Below, piece after piece: positions 33,046 to 41,994 of a stretch of DNA of 59,686 bases (within the stretch, counting starts at the first letter, position 1; each line of letters starts with the position of its first letter). Where the stretch lies: the NCBI RefSeq assembly GCF_007995245.1, contig NZ_VCBA01000014.1:1-59686 (forward strand). The letters run 5' to 3'. A model generated the notes under the pieces. That model worked only from the letters and a program-made list of their open reading frames with translations, did not search any database and was not told the DNA's origin. The position numbers and the translations under genes were made by a program. Source of the stretch: Tateyamaria sp. syn59 (lineage in GTDB: Bacteria; Pseudomonadota; Alphaproteobacteria; Rhodobacterales; Rhodobacteraceae).

Positions 33046-33564
33046 ATGTTTGTGGAATTGATTGCGACGGTTTTCGCGGGCATCGGCGCCGCGGGTCTGG
33101 TCATGGTTCTGAATTTGATGACCGGGCGGCGCTTGCCCAAGTGGCTGATGCCAGTGGCAGCGGGGGCCGGGATGATTGGGATGACCATTTCGAATGAATA
33201 CACGTGGTTCGGGCGCACGGCGGAGCGGTTGCCTGACGGGGTTGAGATTGCGATGACCGTGGACGAGCAAAGCTGGTTCCGGCCCTGGACACAGGTGGCC
33301 CCCTATACCAAGCGCTTTGTCGCGGTGGATGTTGCGAACCTGCGCCGGAACGAGGCGCAGCCGGATCAACGGATGGTGGATCTGTACTTCTTTGGCCGCT
33401 GGTCGCCGGTGAACCAGACACCGATGCTGCTGGATTGCGCTGGCGCCCGGTCCGCTGTGCTGATCGACGGGGCGAAGTTTGGGGCCGATGGCAGTGTCAC
33501 CGACGCCGATTGGCAGGCGATGCCTGGGGACGATCCGATCCTGAGCATGGTATGCGGGGCGTGA
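33046..33564 (+). CDS. Membrane protein of the symporter-DnaQ cluster
   Basis: A 172-residue protein with two N-terminal helices (about 4-24 and 33-50; MFVELIATVFAGIGAAGLVM). A soluble domain follows, with EYTWFGRTAERLPDGVEIAM and VDLYFFGRWSPVNQTPMLLD. I recognise no named family. The position, 3 bp after the nucleotidyltransferase and 1 bp before the exonuclease gene, shows that it belongs to the operon. A partner for one of them at the membrane is likely. Confidence 0.8.
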   Translation: MFVELIATVFAGIGAAGLVMVLNLMTGRRLPKWLMPVAAGAGMIGMTISNEYTWFGRTAERLPDGVEIAMTVDEQSWFRPWTQVAPYTKRFVAVDVANLRRNEAQPDQRMVDLYFFGRWSPVNQTPMLLDCAGARSAVLIDGAKFGADGSVTDADWQAMPGDDPILSMVCGA

Positions 33565-33565
33565 G

Positions 33566-34975
33566 ATGCTGACTCGCCTGTCCCTGCGCCTACGCATCTT
33601 CCTGTTCTTCTGCCTGATGGCGGCGGGTGGCGCGGCGCTGGCGGCGGGGGCGCTTTACTTTGGCTGGGCGCGGGGTGATGCCGCGTTGCCGGGCGGGCCG
33701 TTTGTCACTGCCTTTGTCCTCTTTGCATTTCTCAACACGGGGCTGGCGGCTGTGGTCTGGCTGCTCTTTGACGAGAATGTCGCCAAACCCATAAACGCGC
33801 TTGCGGCAGAGTTGCGCCTGCGCGCCCATTCCGGTGTAGCGCGTGAGGTGGATGCCGATGCGGCGCGGTATCTGGGGGATCTTGCCCCCGCCGCGCAGGC
33901 CGTGTCGGAGGTGTTGAGTTCCAGCGTCATGGACAGCGCGACGCAGGTCGCTCACAAGACCGCGCGTTTGCAGGCAGAGGCGGAGCGGCTGACCGCGCTT
34001 CTGACCGAGATCCCGGTTGCCACGATTATGGTGAACGAGCGGATGGGCATTGTCCTTTATGACGGGCAGGCCGCGGAGATTCTTGCCGGTATTGCGCCGC
34101 CGCGGCTGAAGGCGCCGTTGGTCGATTATTTCTATGCTGCCGATCTGGGCCGCGCGAAATCGACCATGAACCAGACGGGGGCCGAGGTTGCCTTTGACCT
34201 GCGGGACAAGGATGCGCTGACCACCTTTGCTGCGAAGTTCAAGCCGCTGGATGGGGCGGGCTACATGCTGCTGATCGAGATGCCGGAGGAGCCTATGTCG
34301 CCGGAGGCGGCCCGACCCTTGGTCTACGATTTCGATTTGCTGAATGCTGGCGATGCAGAGGATTTGCAGGACACGACCCTGTCCGAGTTGTGTTTCGTGG
34401 CGTTCGATTCCGAGACGACGGGCTTGTCCACGGCAGATGATGACGTGGTGCAGTTGGGCGCTGTGCGTGTTTTGAATGGCCGTATTGTCGAGGGTGAGGT
34501 GCTGGAAAGCTATGTGGACCCCGGGCGTCCGATCCCGCCGGCCTCGACCGCTGTGCATCATGTGTCGGATGCGGATGTGGCGGGTGCGCCCGACTTTGCG
34601 ACAGCCGGGCGGGCATTGCACGGGTTTTGTCAGGATGCGGTTTTGGTGGCGCATAATGCGCCCTTTGACATAGCCTTTCTGCGTCGTGGCGCGGGCGCAA
34701 TGGGGGTGGAGTGGGATCATCCCGTGCTGGACACCGTGCTGTTGTCAGCGATCGTCTTTGGCACGACGGAGGAGCATACGCTCGACGCGCTCTGTGATCG
34801 GCTCGACATCACGATTCCGCCCGAGTGGCGCCACACCGCCTTGGGTGACGCGCAGGTGACTGCGGAGGCGCTGGTACGGTTGATCCCGTTGCTGGAGGGC
34901 AAGGGGCTGCGGACGCTGCGGGATGTGATTGCAGAGAGCAAGAAGCACGGGCGGCTGTTGCGGGATCTGAACTGA
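33566..34975 (+). CDS. Membrane-anchored DnaQ-type 3'-5' exonuclease with sensor-like N terminus
   Basis: A 469-residue protein. Two helices (about 10-32 and 46-68) are followed by a HAMP-like or coiled linker and a PAS-like region (IPVATIMVNERMGIVLYDGQ). The C-terminal DEDDh exonuclease has FVAFDSETTGL near 276, AHNAPFDIAFL near 365 and HTALGDAQVTAEAL near 425. The front half is laid out like a histidine kinase, but the kinase is replaced by an exonuclease. It may degrade a nucleotide signal at the membrane. It ends the symporter operon and overlaps the parDE promoter. Confidence 0.88.
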   Translation: MLTRLSLRLRIFLFFCLMAAGGAALAAGALYFGWARGDAALPGGPFVTAFVLFAFLNTGLAAVVWLLFDENVAKPINALAAELRLRAHSGVAREVDADAARYLGDLAPAAQAVSEVLSSSVMDSATQVAHKTARLQAEAERLTALLTEIPVATIMVNERMGIVLYDGQAAEILAGIAPPRLKAPLVDYFYAADLGRAKSTMNQTGAEVAFDLRDKDALTTFAAKFKPLDGAGYMLLIEMPEEPMSPEAARPLVYDFDLLNAGDAEDLQDTTLSELCFVAFDSETTGLSTADDDVVQLGAVRVLNGRIVEGEVLESYVDPGRPIPPASTAVHHVSDADVAGAPDFATAGRALHGFCQDAVLVAHNAPFDIAFLRRGAGAMGVEWDHPVLDTVLLSAIVFGTTEEHTLDALCDRLDITIPPEWRHTALGDAQVTAEALVRLIPLLEGKGLRTLRDVIAESKKHGRLLRDLN

Positions 34976-34976
34976 C

Positions 34977-35015
34977 TTGCATGGATCGGGTGCGCGCCCA
35001 TATACTACTCAGTAG
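34977..35015 (+). promoter_or_regulatory. parDE promoter and operator
   Basis: A good sigma-70 promoter, TTGCAT (34977-34982), 18-bp spacer, TATACT (35001-35006), begins right after the exonuclease stop. The palindrome CTACTCAGTAG (35005-35015) overlaps the -10 box. That is where a ParD ribbon-helix-helix repressor would bind to autoregulate the pair. Confidence 0.7.
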
Positions 35016-35027
35016 CAATGGGAGCGT

Positions 35028-35300
35028 ATGATGTCTGTCAAAGCCTCAGTCTCGATCACGGATCAACAGGATGAGTTTGCCCGTCAGCTTGTGGCGGAGG
35101 GGCAGTATGCGAGCCTAAGTGCGGTGGTGCAGCGCGGGTTGGAACTCGTCAGGACCGAGGAGGAACGCGAGCGGGCCGAGCTGGCAGCGCTTCAGGCGTT
35201 CTTTGCCGAGCGGGCGGAGGGGCCGTTTGTGACGGCAGAGGAAGGTCGCCGCCGGACCGAGGACATGATTGCGGCCCAGTCCCGTGCCCACGGGCTATAG
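35028..35300 (+). CDS. parD: ParD-family antitoxin
   Basis: A 90-residue antitoxin. The ribbon-helix-helix N terminus (SVKASVSITDQQDEFARQLV, then GQYASLSAVVQRGLELVRTE) binds DNA, and a long acidic helix wraps the ParE toxin. The ATG at 35028 or 35031 follows GGGAG. The 3' end overlaps parE, as is usual. With ParE it forms a post-segregational killing module that keeps the plasmid in its host. Confidence 0.92.
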   Translation: MMSVKASVSITDQQDEFARQLVAEGQYASLSAVVQRGLELVRTEEERERAELAALQAFFAERAEGPFVTAEEGRRRTEDMIAAQSRAHGL

Positions 35301-35643
35301 GGTTCTGCGCAGCGCAGCCTGCGACGTGGACATCGAGATCATCTTTGACCACCTGTTTCAGTCCTATCGCGATCTGGGCGATCCGCTGGAGGATGCCCTG
35401 AACCGTGCCGCGGTGCGTGTGCGCGGGATTGAGGATGCGCTGGCGGCCTTGGGTGATCTGCCATTTCAGGGGACGCTCGCACCGCAGATCATGGATGGGT
35501 TGCGGCACGTGACCAAGGATCAGGCAGTGTTCTACTTTATCTCGGATGAGGTGCGTGGCGAGGTGCGGGTGCTGGGTGTGTTTTTTGGTGGGCAGGACCA
35601 CAGGCGGCACATCTTGCGGCGCATTCTGGAAAGCGACAGGTAA
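35284..35643 (+). CDS. parE: ParE-family toxin
   Basis: A 119-residue RelE/ParE-fold toxin beginning PTGYRVLRSAACDVDIEIIF. It has FDHLFQSYRDLGDPLEDALNRA and a C-terminal beta-sheet (VFYFISDEVRGEVRVLGVFF, then DHRRHILRRIL). ParE poisons DNA gyrase. The GTG at 35284 gives the family length; an ATG at 35269 would add five residues. It overlaps parD by 17 bp. It is slightly longer than most ParE (about 100 residues). Confidence 0.9.
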   Translation: MPTGYRVLRSAACDVDIEIIFDHLFQSYRDLGDPLEDALNRAAVRVRGIEDALAALGDLPFQGTLAPQIMDGLRHVTKDQAVFYFISDEVRGEVRVLGVFFGGQDHRRHILRRILESDR

Positions 35644-35649
35644 TTTGAT

Positions 35650-37866
35650 TTATGTAAAATCAGCCATGGCGGGACGGTATCCCTCGCTCAGGAAATCGCA
35701 AACGCGCTGCGCATTCACCGGTTTCGCCAGCAGCTTGAGGCCCAGCCGTTTGCAATGCGCCCTGAGTTCGGTGGTGCGGTCGGCGGAGACGATGGCGGCG
35801 GGTACATCGCCGTAGCGCCACAGGATGTCTTCGTAAAGCTCAACGCCGGTCATGCCGGTGCCGAGCTGGTAGTCGAGAAGGAACACGTCAGGCACGAGGT
35901 CGATCTCGGAAATTGTCTCGAGCGCTTCTTCACCCGTTTCGGCCAGGATTACCTCGCCACCGCAGCTTTCGATCAGGTGCATGATAGCTTGGGCAACGCT
36001 GCGGTTGTTTTCGACCAGCATGACAAGAAGGCCGCTGAGGTCGCGCAAGGCGTTGGATGGCGTTGCGCGGTGCGGGTCGAGCAACCGCGCGGCCGGGGCC
36101 GACGCGGGCACCATCAGGGAGAAACAGCTGCCGGTGCCCGGCTTCGACCACAGCTCGAGCGGATGGCGCAGGCCCTTGCAGGCGCGTTCCACGATGGCGA
36201 GGCCAAGGCCAAGGCCCGCATTGGCCGCCCCCGGCGCAAGCTGTTTGAACTCCTGAAAGATCGCGCCCTGATCTTTTTCCGGGATGCCGCAACCGGTGTC
36301 CCACACCTCGATCCGGGCAAAGTCGCCCACACGGCGGACCCCGGCCAGCACGCGCCCCTCGTCGGTGTAGCGGATGGCGTTTGACAGCAGGTTTTGCACG
36401 ATGCGCCGCAGGTAGCCGGGGTCGCTGACCACGGTCAGGCCGCTGTGCACGAGAGAGAATGTCAGCCCCTTGGCGCGCGCTGTCGGGGCCAGTTCGTCGC
36501 GCAGCGGGTTGAAGATTTCGGTGAGCGAAACGGGTTGGACATCGAAGACCGCCTTGCCTGCGTCGAGTTTTGAGATGGCCGACAGCGCCTCGATGATCTG
36601 CTCGACCCCTTGCAGGGCGGTTTCTGTCTTGGCCACTACCTGTTTGATGGACCGATTGTCGGTCTGGTCGGCGATGGATGAAACGAACAGCTTGGCCGCT
36701 GAGAGGGGCTGCAACAGGTCGTGACTGGCGGCAGCGACGAAGCGGGACTTGGAGGCGTTGGCGCGTTCGGCCTCGCTCAGCGCCTCTTCCAGTTCGGCGG
36801 TGCGCTCCTCGACCCACCCTTCGAGACGTTCGTTCACTTCGGACAGGGCGCGGGTGGCGGCGCGTTCGGATGTCACGTCGGTCAGGCTGATCACGAACCC
36901 GCGGTCGGGCATCTCCTGCGCGAAGATGCTGTAGATCTGTTCGCCCTTGCGCGTCACTTCGAAGGCGATGGGTTCGCGAGTGCGGGTGCGGTTGGTCCAG
37001 TTGATGAACCGCTCGGCGGGAAAGCTGGTGTCGAACACCAGCTCTTCGCGAAACTGTTCCATCAGGTCGTCAAAATTGAGCGTGTCGCGCAGCCGAATGG
37101 GCGCGATGTCGAGCAGGCGATCCATCCGCTTGTTCCAGCCCACGAGCGTCTTGTCGTGATCAAAGATGCAAACCCCCTGGTTCAGGTGATCGAGCGTGGC
37201 TTGCAGCTTGCGCGCCTCCTGGTGGCGCATCTTGTCGCGTTCCTGCCGCTCCATCCGGATGATGTCGGTCACGTCGGTTTGCAGGATCACGGTGCCATCG
37301 CGCGAGGTGCGGTGTTCGGAGGCTTGCAGCCAGCGGTCCCAGATCAGGCTGACGTTGAACACCACGTGTTCCTCGCGGTGCCGTTCGAGGCGCAGCCTTG
37401 CCCATTCGTCGGCGGTCTGACCGTCTGGCAGGGCCAGGAAGCGGCTGGTCGAGATGTAGTTGACGTAGTCCTTGAATGTCAGACCTTCCTTGAGAAGTGG
37501 CTCCACATCCTGCAAATCCCGGCAGAACCGGCTGTTGTAAAGGACAAGCCTGTCGTCCTGATCAAAGAGCGCGAAACCTTCGTTGATAGTTTCGATCGCT
37601 TCGGTCAGGTTGGCCTGCGCGTTTTCGGTTTCGCGGTTGGCCTGTTCGAGCCGGGCGTTGGAGTCCTGCAACAGGTCCAGCGTGCGTTCCAGATCACGGG
37701 TGCGGTCGCGCACTTCGGATTCCAGCAGGGCGGCACGTTCGAACTGCTGGTAGGCAAAGCCGGATTGTTCCGTCTTCTGCTCCACCCGGCGCATCAGGGC
37801 GTGCGAGATTTGAAGCAGCTTTTCGTTCTGCCGTTCGAGCGAGTCGTCGGGGTTGATCAGAGACAT
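35650..37866 (-). CDS. Hybrid sensor histidine kinase with PAS domains and receiver
   Basis: A 738-residue cytoplasmic kinase without transmembrane helices. It has a coiled N terminus, two PAS-like domains (AIETINEGFALFDQDDRLVL near 92, LDHLNQGVCIFDHDKTLVGW near 225), and a phosphorylated H382 in AAASHDLLQPLSAAKLF. The ATPase domain (GLGLGLAIVERACKG) is followed by a C-terminal receiver (VFLLDYQLGTGMTGVELYE). It starts at 37866, sharing one base with the FIST gene stop, so a FIST sensor feeds it directly. The output is probably the LuxR-type regulator at 39095, as in alcohol-oxidation regulation elsewhere. Confidence 0.9.
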   Translation of the reverse strand: MSLINPDDSLERQNEKLLQISHALMRRVEQKTEQSGFAYQQFERAALLESEVRDRTRDLERTLDLLQDSNARLEQANRETENAQANLTEAIETINEGFALFDQDDRLVLYNSRFCRDLQDVEPLLKEGLTFKDYVNYISTSRFLALPDGQTADEWARLRLERHREEHVVFNVSLIWDRWLQASEHRTSRDGTVILQTDVTDIIRMERQERDKMRHQEARKLQATLDHLNQGVCIFDHDKTLVGWNKRMDRLLDIAPIRLRDTLNFDDLMEQFREELVFDTSFPAERFINWTNRTRTREPIAFEVTRKGEQIYSIFAQEMPDRGFVISLTDVTSERAATRALSEVNERLEGWVEERTAELEEALSEAERANASKSRFVAAASHDLLQPLSAAKLFVSSIADQTDNRSIKQVVAKTETALQGVEQIIEALSAISKLDAGKAVFDVQPVSLTEIFNPLRDELAPTARAKGLTFSLVHSGLTVVSDPGYLRRIVQNLLSNAIRYTDEGRVLAGVRRVGDFARIEVWDTGCGIPEKDQGAIFQEFKQLAPGAANAGLGLGLAIVERACKGLRHPLELWSKPGTGSCFSLMVPASAPAARLLDPHRATPSNALRDLSGLLVMLVENNRSVAQAIMHLIESCGGEVILAETGEEALETISEIDLVPDVFLLDYQLGTGMTGVELYEDILWRYGDVPAAIVSADRTTELRAHCKRLGLKLLAKPVNAQRVCDFLSEGYRPAMADFT

Positions 37867-39062
37867 CAGACGCCCGCCTCGTCTGGGCACGTCGGGTGGT
37901 AGAAAGCAACGCCGCTCATGGTGTGGTTCACGTGCAGCGGGCCGATTTGTTCGCCGTAGGTGGAAAAGCCGGTGACACGGTACGTGCTGAGCACGTCAGA
38001 GATTTGGCGGGTCTGTTGCGACTGCTCCGCCTCGATCCGTCGCAGGATACAATCGCAGCCAATGATGTTTGCAGGTGCGTCCGGGCGGCCCAGGTCTGAC
38101 AGCTTGTCCTGCAGGTGGGCCGACAGGTTTTCCTGCGACGCGACAGTCAGTACCATGCCTTCGTCGATGGCGGAGAAGAAGACCAATTCGCCGTGGTCGT
38201 TGACCTGCTGAATGGCGCGCACGTGGTGGGTGTCGCCGATGCGGACCACAACCGGATGTGAGGCAAAGGTGAAGCGGTCAAGCTGGTCGGGATCCTTGCC
38301 CACCAGCCGGGCATATTCGCGCGCAGCGGGTTCGGCGTTGATTTCCTTGACGATGCGTCGGGCAGGATCAGCGCCGGTGACGACCATTTGCGTGTCGCCC
38401 GGCACAAGGTGGTTCAGGCTGAAAACGCGGGTTTCATATTTGCTGCGCGCCAGCGTCAGAATGGCCGCGTTGCTGGCCACCTCGCCATTCAGCGCGACAA
38501 AGGTCTGGGAAAAAGCGGTGCCGTCCCCTGCCGACCCACCAAAAATCGGGAAATCACGCAGGGCGGGGGCGATGGTTGCGGCGAGCGTGTCCTCGCTGAG
38601 CGACAGGCCATCGACAACGAGGAAGGCGAAGTTTTCGCTGAGATTGGGTGTCTTGTCCCGCAGGGCGATCCGTTCCAGTGTGATCTGATCAACGGTGTCC
38701 TGAATGTCGAGCGCGTCGAGATCGTGGATCATCAGGGAGGTGGTGGCAAACCCGGCCTCGGGAAAGCCAACGGCGACCACTAGACCTTCTTCGTAGCCTG
38801 TCGTTCCAATCTCGCCCGCTGTCGTGCAGGCCAATACGTCGACGTCCGGAAACAGCGCCTCGGCCTCGGCCACGACGCCGTGAAAGTCGACGGCTGGGGT
38901 GACAAAAAGTGCGACCAGCGCAAACGGGCCTTCGCCCAGCTTGCGTTTCAGGTGTTTGACGGGCGACGTCGTTGAAGCGCGCACTTCTGCGGTATGAAGG
39001 ATGTCATACCTGTCTGCCACAGCACGTCCTTCAAGCCTTCCGGCCTTGGACTGCAATGTCAT
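37866..39062 (-). CDS. FIST-domain sensor protein
   Basis: A 398-residue cytoplasmic protein with the N-terminal FIST domain (LACTTAGEIGTTGYEEGLVVAVGF near 76; FPIFGGSAGDGTAF near 168) and a FIST_C domain (ANIIGCDCILRRIEAE; VTGFSTYGEQIGPLHVNHTM). FIST proteins are thought to bind small ligands, perhaps amino acids, and to act on kinases. The gene is fused by overlap to the hybrid kinase and lies just after the LuxR-type regulator, so the three form a signalling operon. Confidence 0.9.
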   Translation of the reverse strand: MTLQSKAGRLEGRAVADRYDILHTAEVRASTTSPVKHLKRKLGEGPFALVALFVTPAVDFHGVVAEAEALFPDVDVLACTTAGEIGTTGYEEGLVVAVGFPEAGFATTSLMIHDLDALDIQDTVDQITLERIALRDKTPNLSENFAFLVVDGLSLSEDTLAATIAPALRDFPIFGGSAGDGTAFSQTFVALNGEVASNAAILTLARSKYETRVFSLNHLVPGDTQMVVTGADPARRIVKEINAEPAAREYARLVGKDPDQLDRFTFASHPVVVRIGDTHHVRAIQQVNDHGELVFFSAIDEGMVLTVASQENLSAHLQDKLSDLGRPDAPANIIGCDCILRRIEAEQSQQTRQISDVLSTYRVTGFSTYGEQIGPLHVNHTMSGVAFYHPTCPDEAGV

Positions 39063-39094
39063 TTACTCTCTCCCTGACGTTCAAGATATGAGCG

Positions 39095-39796
39095 TCAGTC
39101 GCCGGTTGGCAAGACATTTGAGTATTTGGCTTCCTGCGCGACAAGCACCGCCTGCGTGCGGCTTTGCACCCCGAGCTTGCGCATGATGGCCGTCACGTGG
39201 GCTTTCACCGTGGTCTCGGCAATCGACAGGTCAAAGGCGATCTGTTTGTTCAGCTTGCCCTCGCAAATCAGGTCGAGTATGCGCGCCTGCTGGTTCGTGA
39301 GGGATGACAGGCGGGCGAGGTGGTCGTCCTTGCCCTCGGCCCCGTTGCCTTCGACAAAACCGGCGGGCTTGTAGATGTCGCCCGCTGAGATGGTTTCGAT
39401 GGCGTCGCGGAACACCGACCGGTGCGAGTGTTTCGGGACAAAGCCCTGCGCCCCGGCCACAATGGAATTCGCGATGATCGAATTGTCGGTCATGGACGAC
39501 ACGATGATCACCGGCGTTGCCTCTGCCGTGCGCTTGAGCCGCATCAACCCGTCAAGGCCGTCGACGTCCGGCAGGTTCAGGTCCAGCAGGATCAGCGAGG
39601 GCGGGGTATCATCGGCGAGCTGTTCAAGCCCGCGTTGCAGGCTGTCGGCGGTCACCACCTTGTCGAAATTGGCGACCGACCGAAGCGTGAGTTCCAGCGC
39701 GTCGCAGAACAGTGGATGATCGTCGATCACCAGCGCCCAGCCTTGCGGCGTCTTGGTTTCGGTGGGTTCGGACAGGGGTGATGTTTGTAGCGCCAT
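39095..39796 (-). CDS. LuxR/NarL-type response regulator, probable alcohol-oxidation regulator
   Basis: A 233-residue regulator. The receiver has acidic pair DD near 25, phosphoacceptor in LILLDLNLPDVDG near 73, and conserved T/S and K in SSMTDN and VPKHSHR. The LuxR helix-turn-helix is LTNQQARILDLICEGKLNKQ followed by AETTVKAHVTAIMRKLG. It is of the AgmR/ExaE/FlhR type that switches on PQQ alcohol dehydrogenases and acetate genes. It lies between the PQQ dehydrogenase and the FIST-kinase pair. The dyad ACGACTTTGGTCGT is its likely target. Confidence 0.9.
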   Translation of the reverse strand: MALQTSPLSEPTETKTPQGWALVIDDHPLFCDALELTLRSVANFDKVVTADSLQRGLEQLADDTPPSLILLDLNLPDVDGLDGLMRLKRTAEATPVIIVSSMTDNSIIANSIVAGAQGFVPKHSHRSVFRDAIETISAGDIYKPAGFVEGNGAEGKDDHLARLSSLTNQQARILDLICEGKLNKQIAFDLSIAETTVKAHVTAIMRKLGVQSRTQAVLVAQEAKYSNVLPTGD

Positions 39797-39862
39797 ACGT
39801 GCAGCTTAGCCTGCGTGGCGTCCTGCGGTCACCTGTCAAAAGGTCTTACATCACAAGACAAA

Positions 39863-39886
39863 ACGCCCCCGCTGATGCGAAGGCGT
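39863..39886 (-). terminator. Terminator after the PQQ alcohol dehydrogenase
   Basis: Read on the minus strand, ACGCC (39886-39882) pairs with GGCGT (39867-39863) and is followed by TTTTGTCTT. It lies 20 bp past the exaA stop and separates it from the regulator gene. Confidence 0.6.
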
Positions 39887-39905
39887 CTCGGTGGTTTTGA
39901 TTGGA

Positions 39906-41672
39906 TCAGTTGGCGGAGGCCAGCTGTTCCGGCAGACGGAAGGTCCAGAGCATGCCGCCTTGGTTCAGGTAGTTGACCTTTTTCGCCACTTCACCACCCC
40001 AGAGCGGTACGGCACCGCCCCAGCCGGAGATCACGGTAACATACTGTTCGCCGTCTTGCTCCCAAGTGATCGGCTGACCCACGATGCCCGAGCCTGTCTG
40101 GAAGGACCAAAGCTCTTCTCCCGTCTCGTCGTCAAAGGCGATGAACTTGCCTTCGGGCGTACCGGTAAACACCAGACCACCCGCGGTTGTCATCACGCCA
40201 CCCCAGAGCGGAGCGTCGTTCTTGAACTCCCACTTGGTTTCGCCGGTGTCGGGGTCGATCGCCTTCAGGCTGCCAATGTGGTCCTCGTAGTTGGGCTTGA
40301 TGGTAAAGCCCGAGCCCAGATACGCAGCACCTTTCTTATAGGTGATCGGCTCGTTCCAGATGTCCATGCCCCACTCGTTCGAGGGCACATAGAAGTTGCC
40401 TGTGCGCTGGCTGAAGGCCATCGGCATCCAGTTCTTGCCGCCCAGGAACGAGGGCGACGCGAATACAACCTCGCCCTTCTTGCCATCCGCTGCTTCGGCG
40501 GGATCGCCAGGGCGGTTGGCCTCGTTGTAGATCGGGCGGCCGTTTTCATCCAGACCCTCGGCCCAGCTGATGTCCTTGACGAAGGGCACGCCGCGTACGA
40601 ACGCGCCGTCTTCGCGGTTCAGGACATAGAAGAACCCGTTGCGGTCTGCGGTGGCAAAGCGTTTCTCGCCCGCACGGTTTTCGTAAGCGACCACTTCGTT
40701 CACGCCGTCATAGTCCCAGCCTTCGCGCGGTGTGGTCTGGAAGTGCCACTTGATCTCGCCCGTTTTGGGGTCGATGCCCAGACGCGAGGCGGCATAAAGG
40801 TTGTCGCCCGTGCCATCGTTGTTCTGGCCCGCATCGCGCAGCCACGAGTTCCAGGGTGCGGGGTTGCCCGTGCCAAAGACCAGCGTGTCTGTATCGGCGT
40901 CGTAAGAGCCACCAAGCCAGGTTGCACCACCACCCGTTTTCCACATATCGCCCGGCCATGTTGCGTTCAGCGTGCCGGTCATGGTGCTTTCTTCGCCGTT
41001 GAGCATTCCCATGTGACCTTCGATCACGGGGCGGTACCAGACCAGCTCTCCGGTTTCGGCATCGCGCGCCTCAACAGCACCGACGATGCCAAACTCACCG
41101 CCAGAGTTGCCGGTGATGACCAGACCGTCAACGATCAGCGGCGCGGCAGTATAGCTGTAACCCGCTTTGTAGTCCGCGATTTTCTTGTTCCAGACCGTGT
41201 CGCCTGTCTTGGCGTTCAGCGCCACGATGCGGGCGTCGAGCGTGCCGAAATAGATGTTGTCGCCATAGATGGCGGCACCGCGGTTCACCACGTCACAGCA
41301 GGGCAGGATCCCTTCGGGCAGGCGGGCGTCGTACTGCCAGATCTCTTCCCCCGTCTTGACGTCAATTGCGTACATCCGGGAATAGGAGCCGGTGATATAC
41401 ATGACACCATCATGCACGATGGGCTGCGTTTCCTGACCCCGTTGCTTCTCACCCCCCAGCGAGAAGGCCCACGCGGGCACCAGGTTTTTCACGTTGTCCT
41501 TGTTGAGCGTTTCCAGCGGCGAGTAGCGCTGCAGGTGGCGGCCCATGCCGTTGGTCAACACGTCACCCGTGGACGCCGTATCATTTGCCAGCATCTCCTC
41601 CGTGACGCCCTCGGCAAATGCGGCTGAGGTCGCAAGGACCCCCGCAACTGCGGCTGCGATAAATCTGTTCAT
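39906..41672 (-). CDS. exaA: PQQ-dependent alcohol dehydrogenase with lanthanide-type active site
   Basis: A periplasmic 588-residue quinoprotein with signal [20 protein letters not shown]. It has the eight-bladed propeller W motifs and the vicinal disulfide C125-C126 ([10 protein letters not shown]). The metal ligands are E193 (GGEFG) and N270 (GTGN). The catalytic D320 lies in [10 protein letters not shown]322, two residues on, is the extra aspartate found in lanthanide enzymes such as XoxF and PedH; calcium enzymes have Ala or Ser there. The PVIEGHMG stretch groups it with ExaA-type rather than MxaF/XoxF enzymes. Ethanol or other alcohols are likely substrates. The ATG at 41672 has GGGAGG upstream. 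Confidence 0.93.
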   Translation of the reverse strand: MNRFIAAAVAGVLATSAAFAEGVTEEMLANDTASTGDVLTNGMGRHLQRYSPLETLNKDNVKNLVPAWAFSLGGEKQRGQETQPIVHDGVMYITGSYSRMYAIDVKTGEEIWQYDARLPEGILPCCDVVNRGAAIYGDNIYFGTLDARIVALNAKTGDTVWNKKIADYKAGYSYTAAPLIVDGLVITGNSGGEFGIVGAVEARDAETGELVWYRPVIEGHMGMLNGEESTMTGTLNATWPGDMWKTGGGATWLGGSYDADTDTLVFGTGNPAPWNSWLRDAGQNNDGTGDNLYAASRLGIDPKTGEIKWHFQTTPREGWDYDGVNEVVAYENRAGEKRFATADRNGFFYVLNREDGAFVRGVPFVKDISWAEGLDENGRPIYNEANRPGDPAEAADGKKGEVVFASPSFLGGKNWMPMAFSQRTGNFYVPSNEWGMDIWNEPITYKKGAAYLGSGFTIKPNYEDHIGSLKAIDPDTGETKWEFKNDAPLWGGVMTTAGGLVFTGTPEGKFIAFDDETGEELWSFQTGSGIVGQPITWEQDGEQYVTVISGWGGAVPLWGGEVAKKVNYLNQGGMLWTFRLPEQLASAN

Positions 41673-41994
41673 ATGTAGTCCTCCCAAAACCCGTTGGTGG
41701 GCAGTTCTTGCGAAAGCGGTGAACAGATGCGGCACAGCCTTCGCCCTACATCAATTATTTGCGCAAACCCGGCACACAGGTATTGGCCAATGGTCGTAAG
41801 ACCCGAGGGAACTTGACATATCGCGTGCGACTTTGGTCGTGCTGCGAGTCGGTTCATGCGTTGAGCGCTTTGGGGCCACTTGACTGATTCCACACCGCCG
41901 CGCTTGAGGTGCCCCGTGCGTGACCTGCGGCTTTGGTCGTATTCCGGCGCGGCCCGATGTTGCTAGGTTTAACGTGATACGGGAGGATCAACGC
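41673..41994. promoter_or_regulatory. Divergent control region between exaA and the binding-protein gene
   Basis: This 322-bp gap has no credible gene. It carries two copies of the recurring dyad: an exact CGACTTTGGTCGT at 41828-41840 and CGGCTTTGGTCGT at 41928-41940. A half-site, TGGTCGTAAG, lies around 41790-41799. The second copy lies 54 bp before the ATG of the plus-strand gene. The first, about 155 bp from both starts, could serve exaA. They are probably sites of the LuxR-type regulator. Confidence 0.65.

Noticed and set aside
39906..41672. MxaF or XoxF methanol dehydrogenase
   Set aside because: The sequence has the [12 protein letters not shown] region of ExaA enzymes, and no mxaG/mxaI or xoxG gene is next to it. 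Methanol as a side substrate is not excluded.
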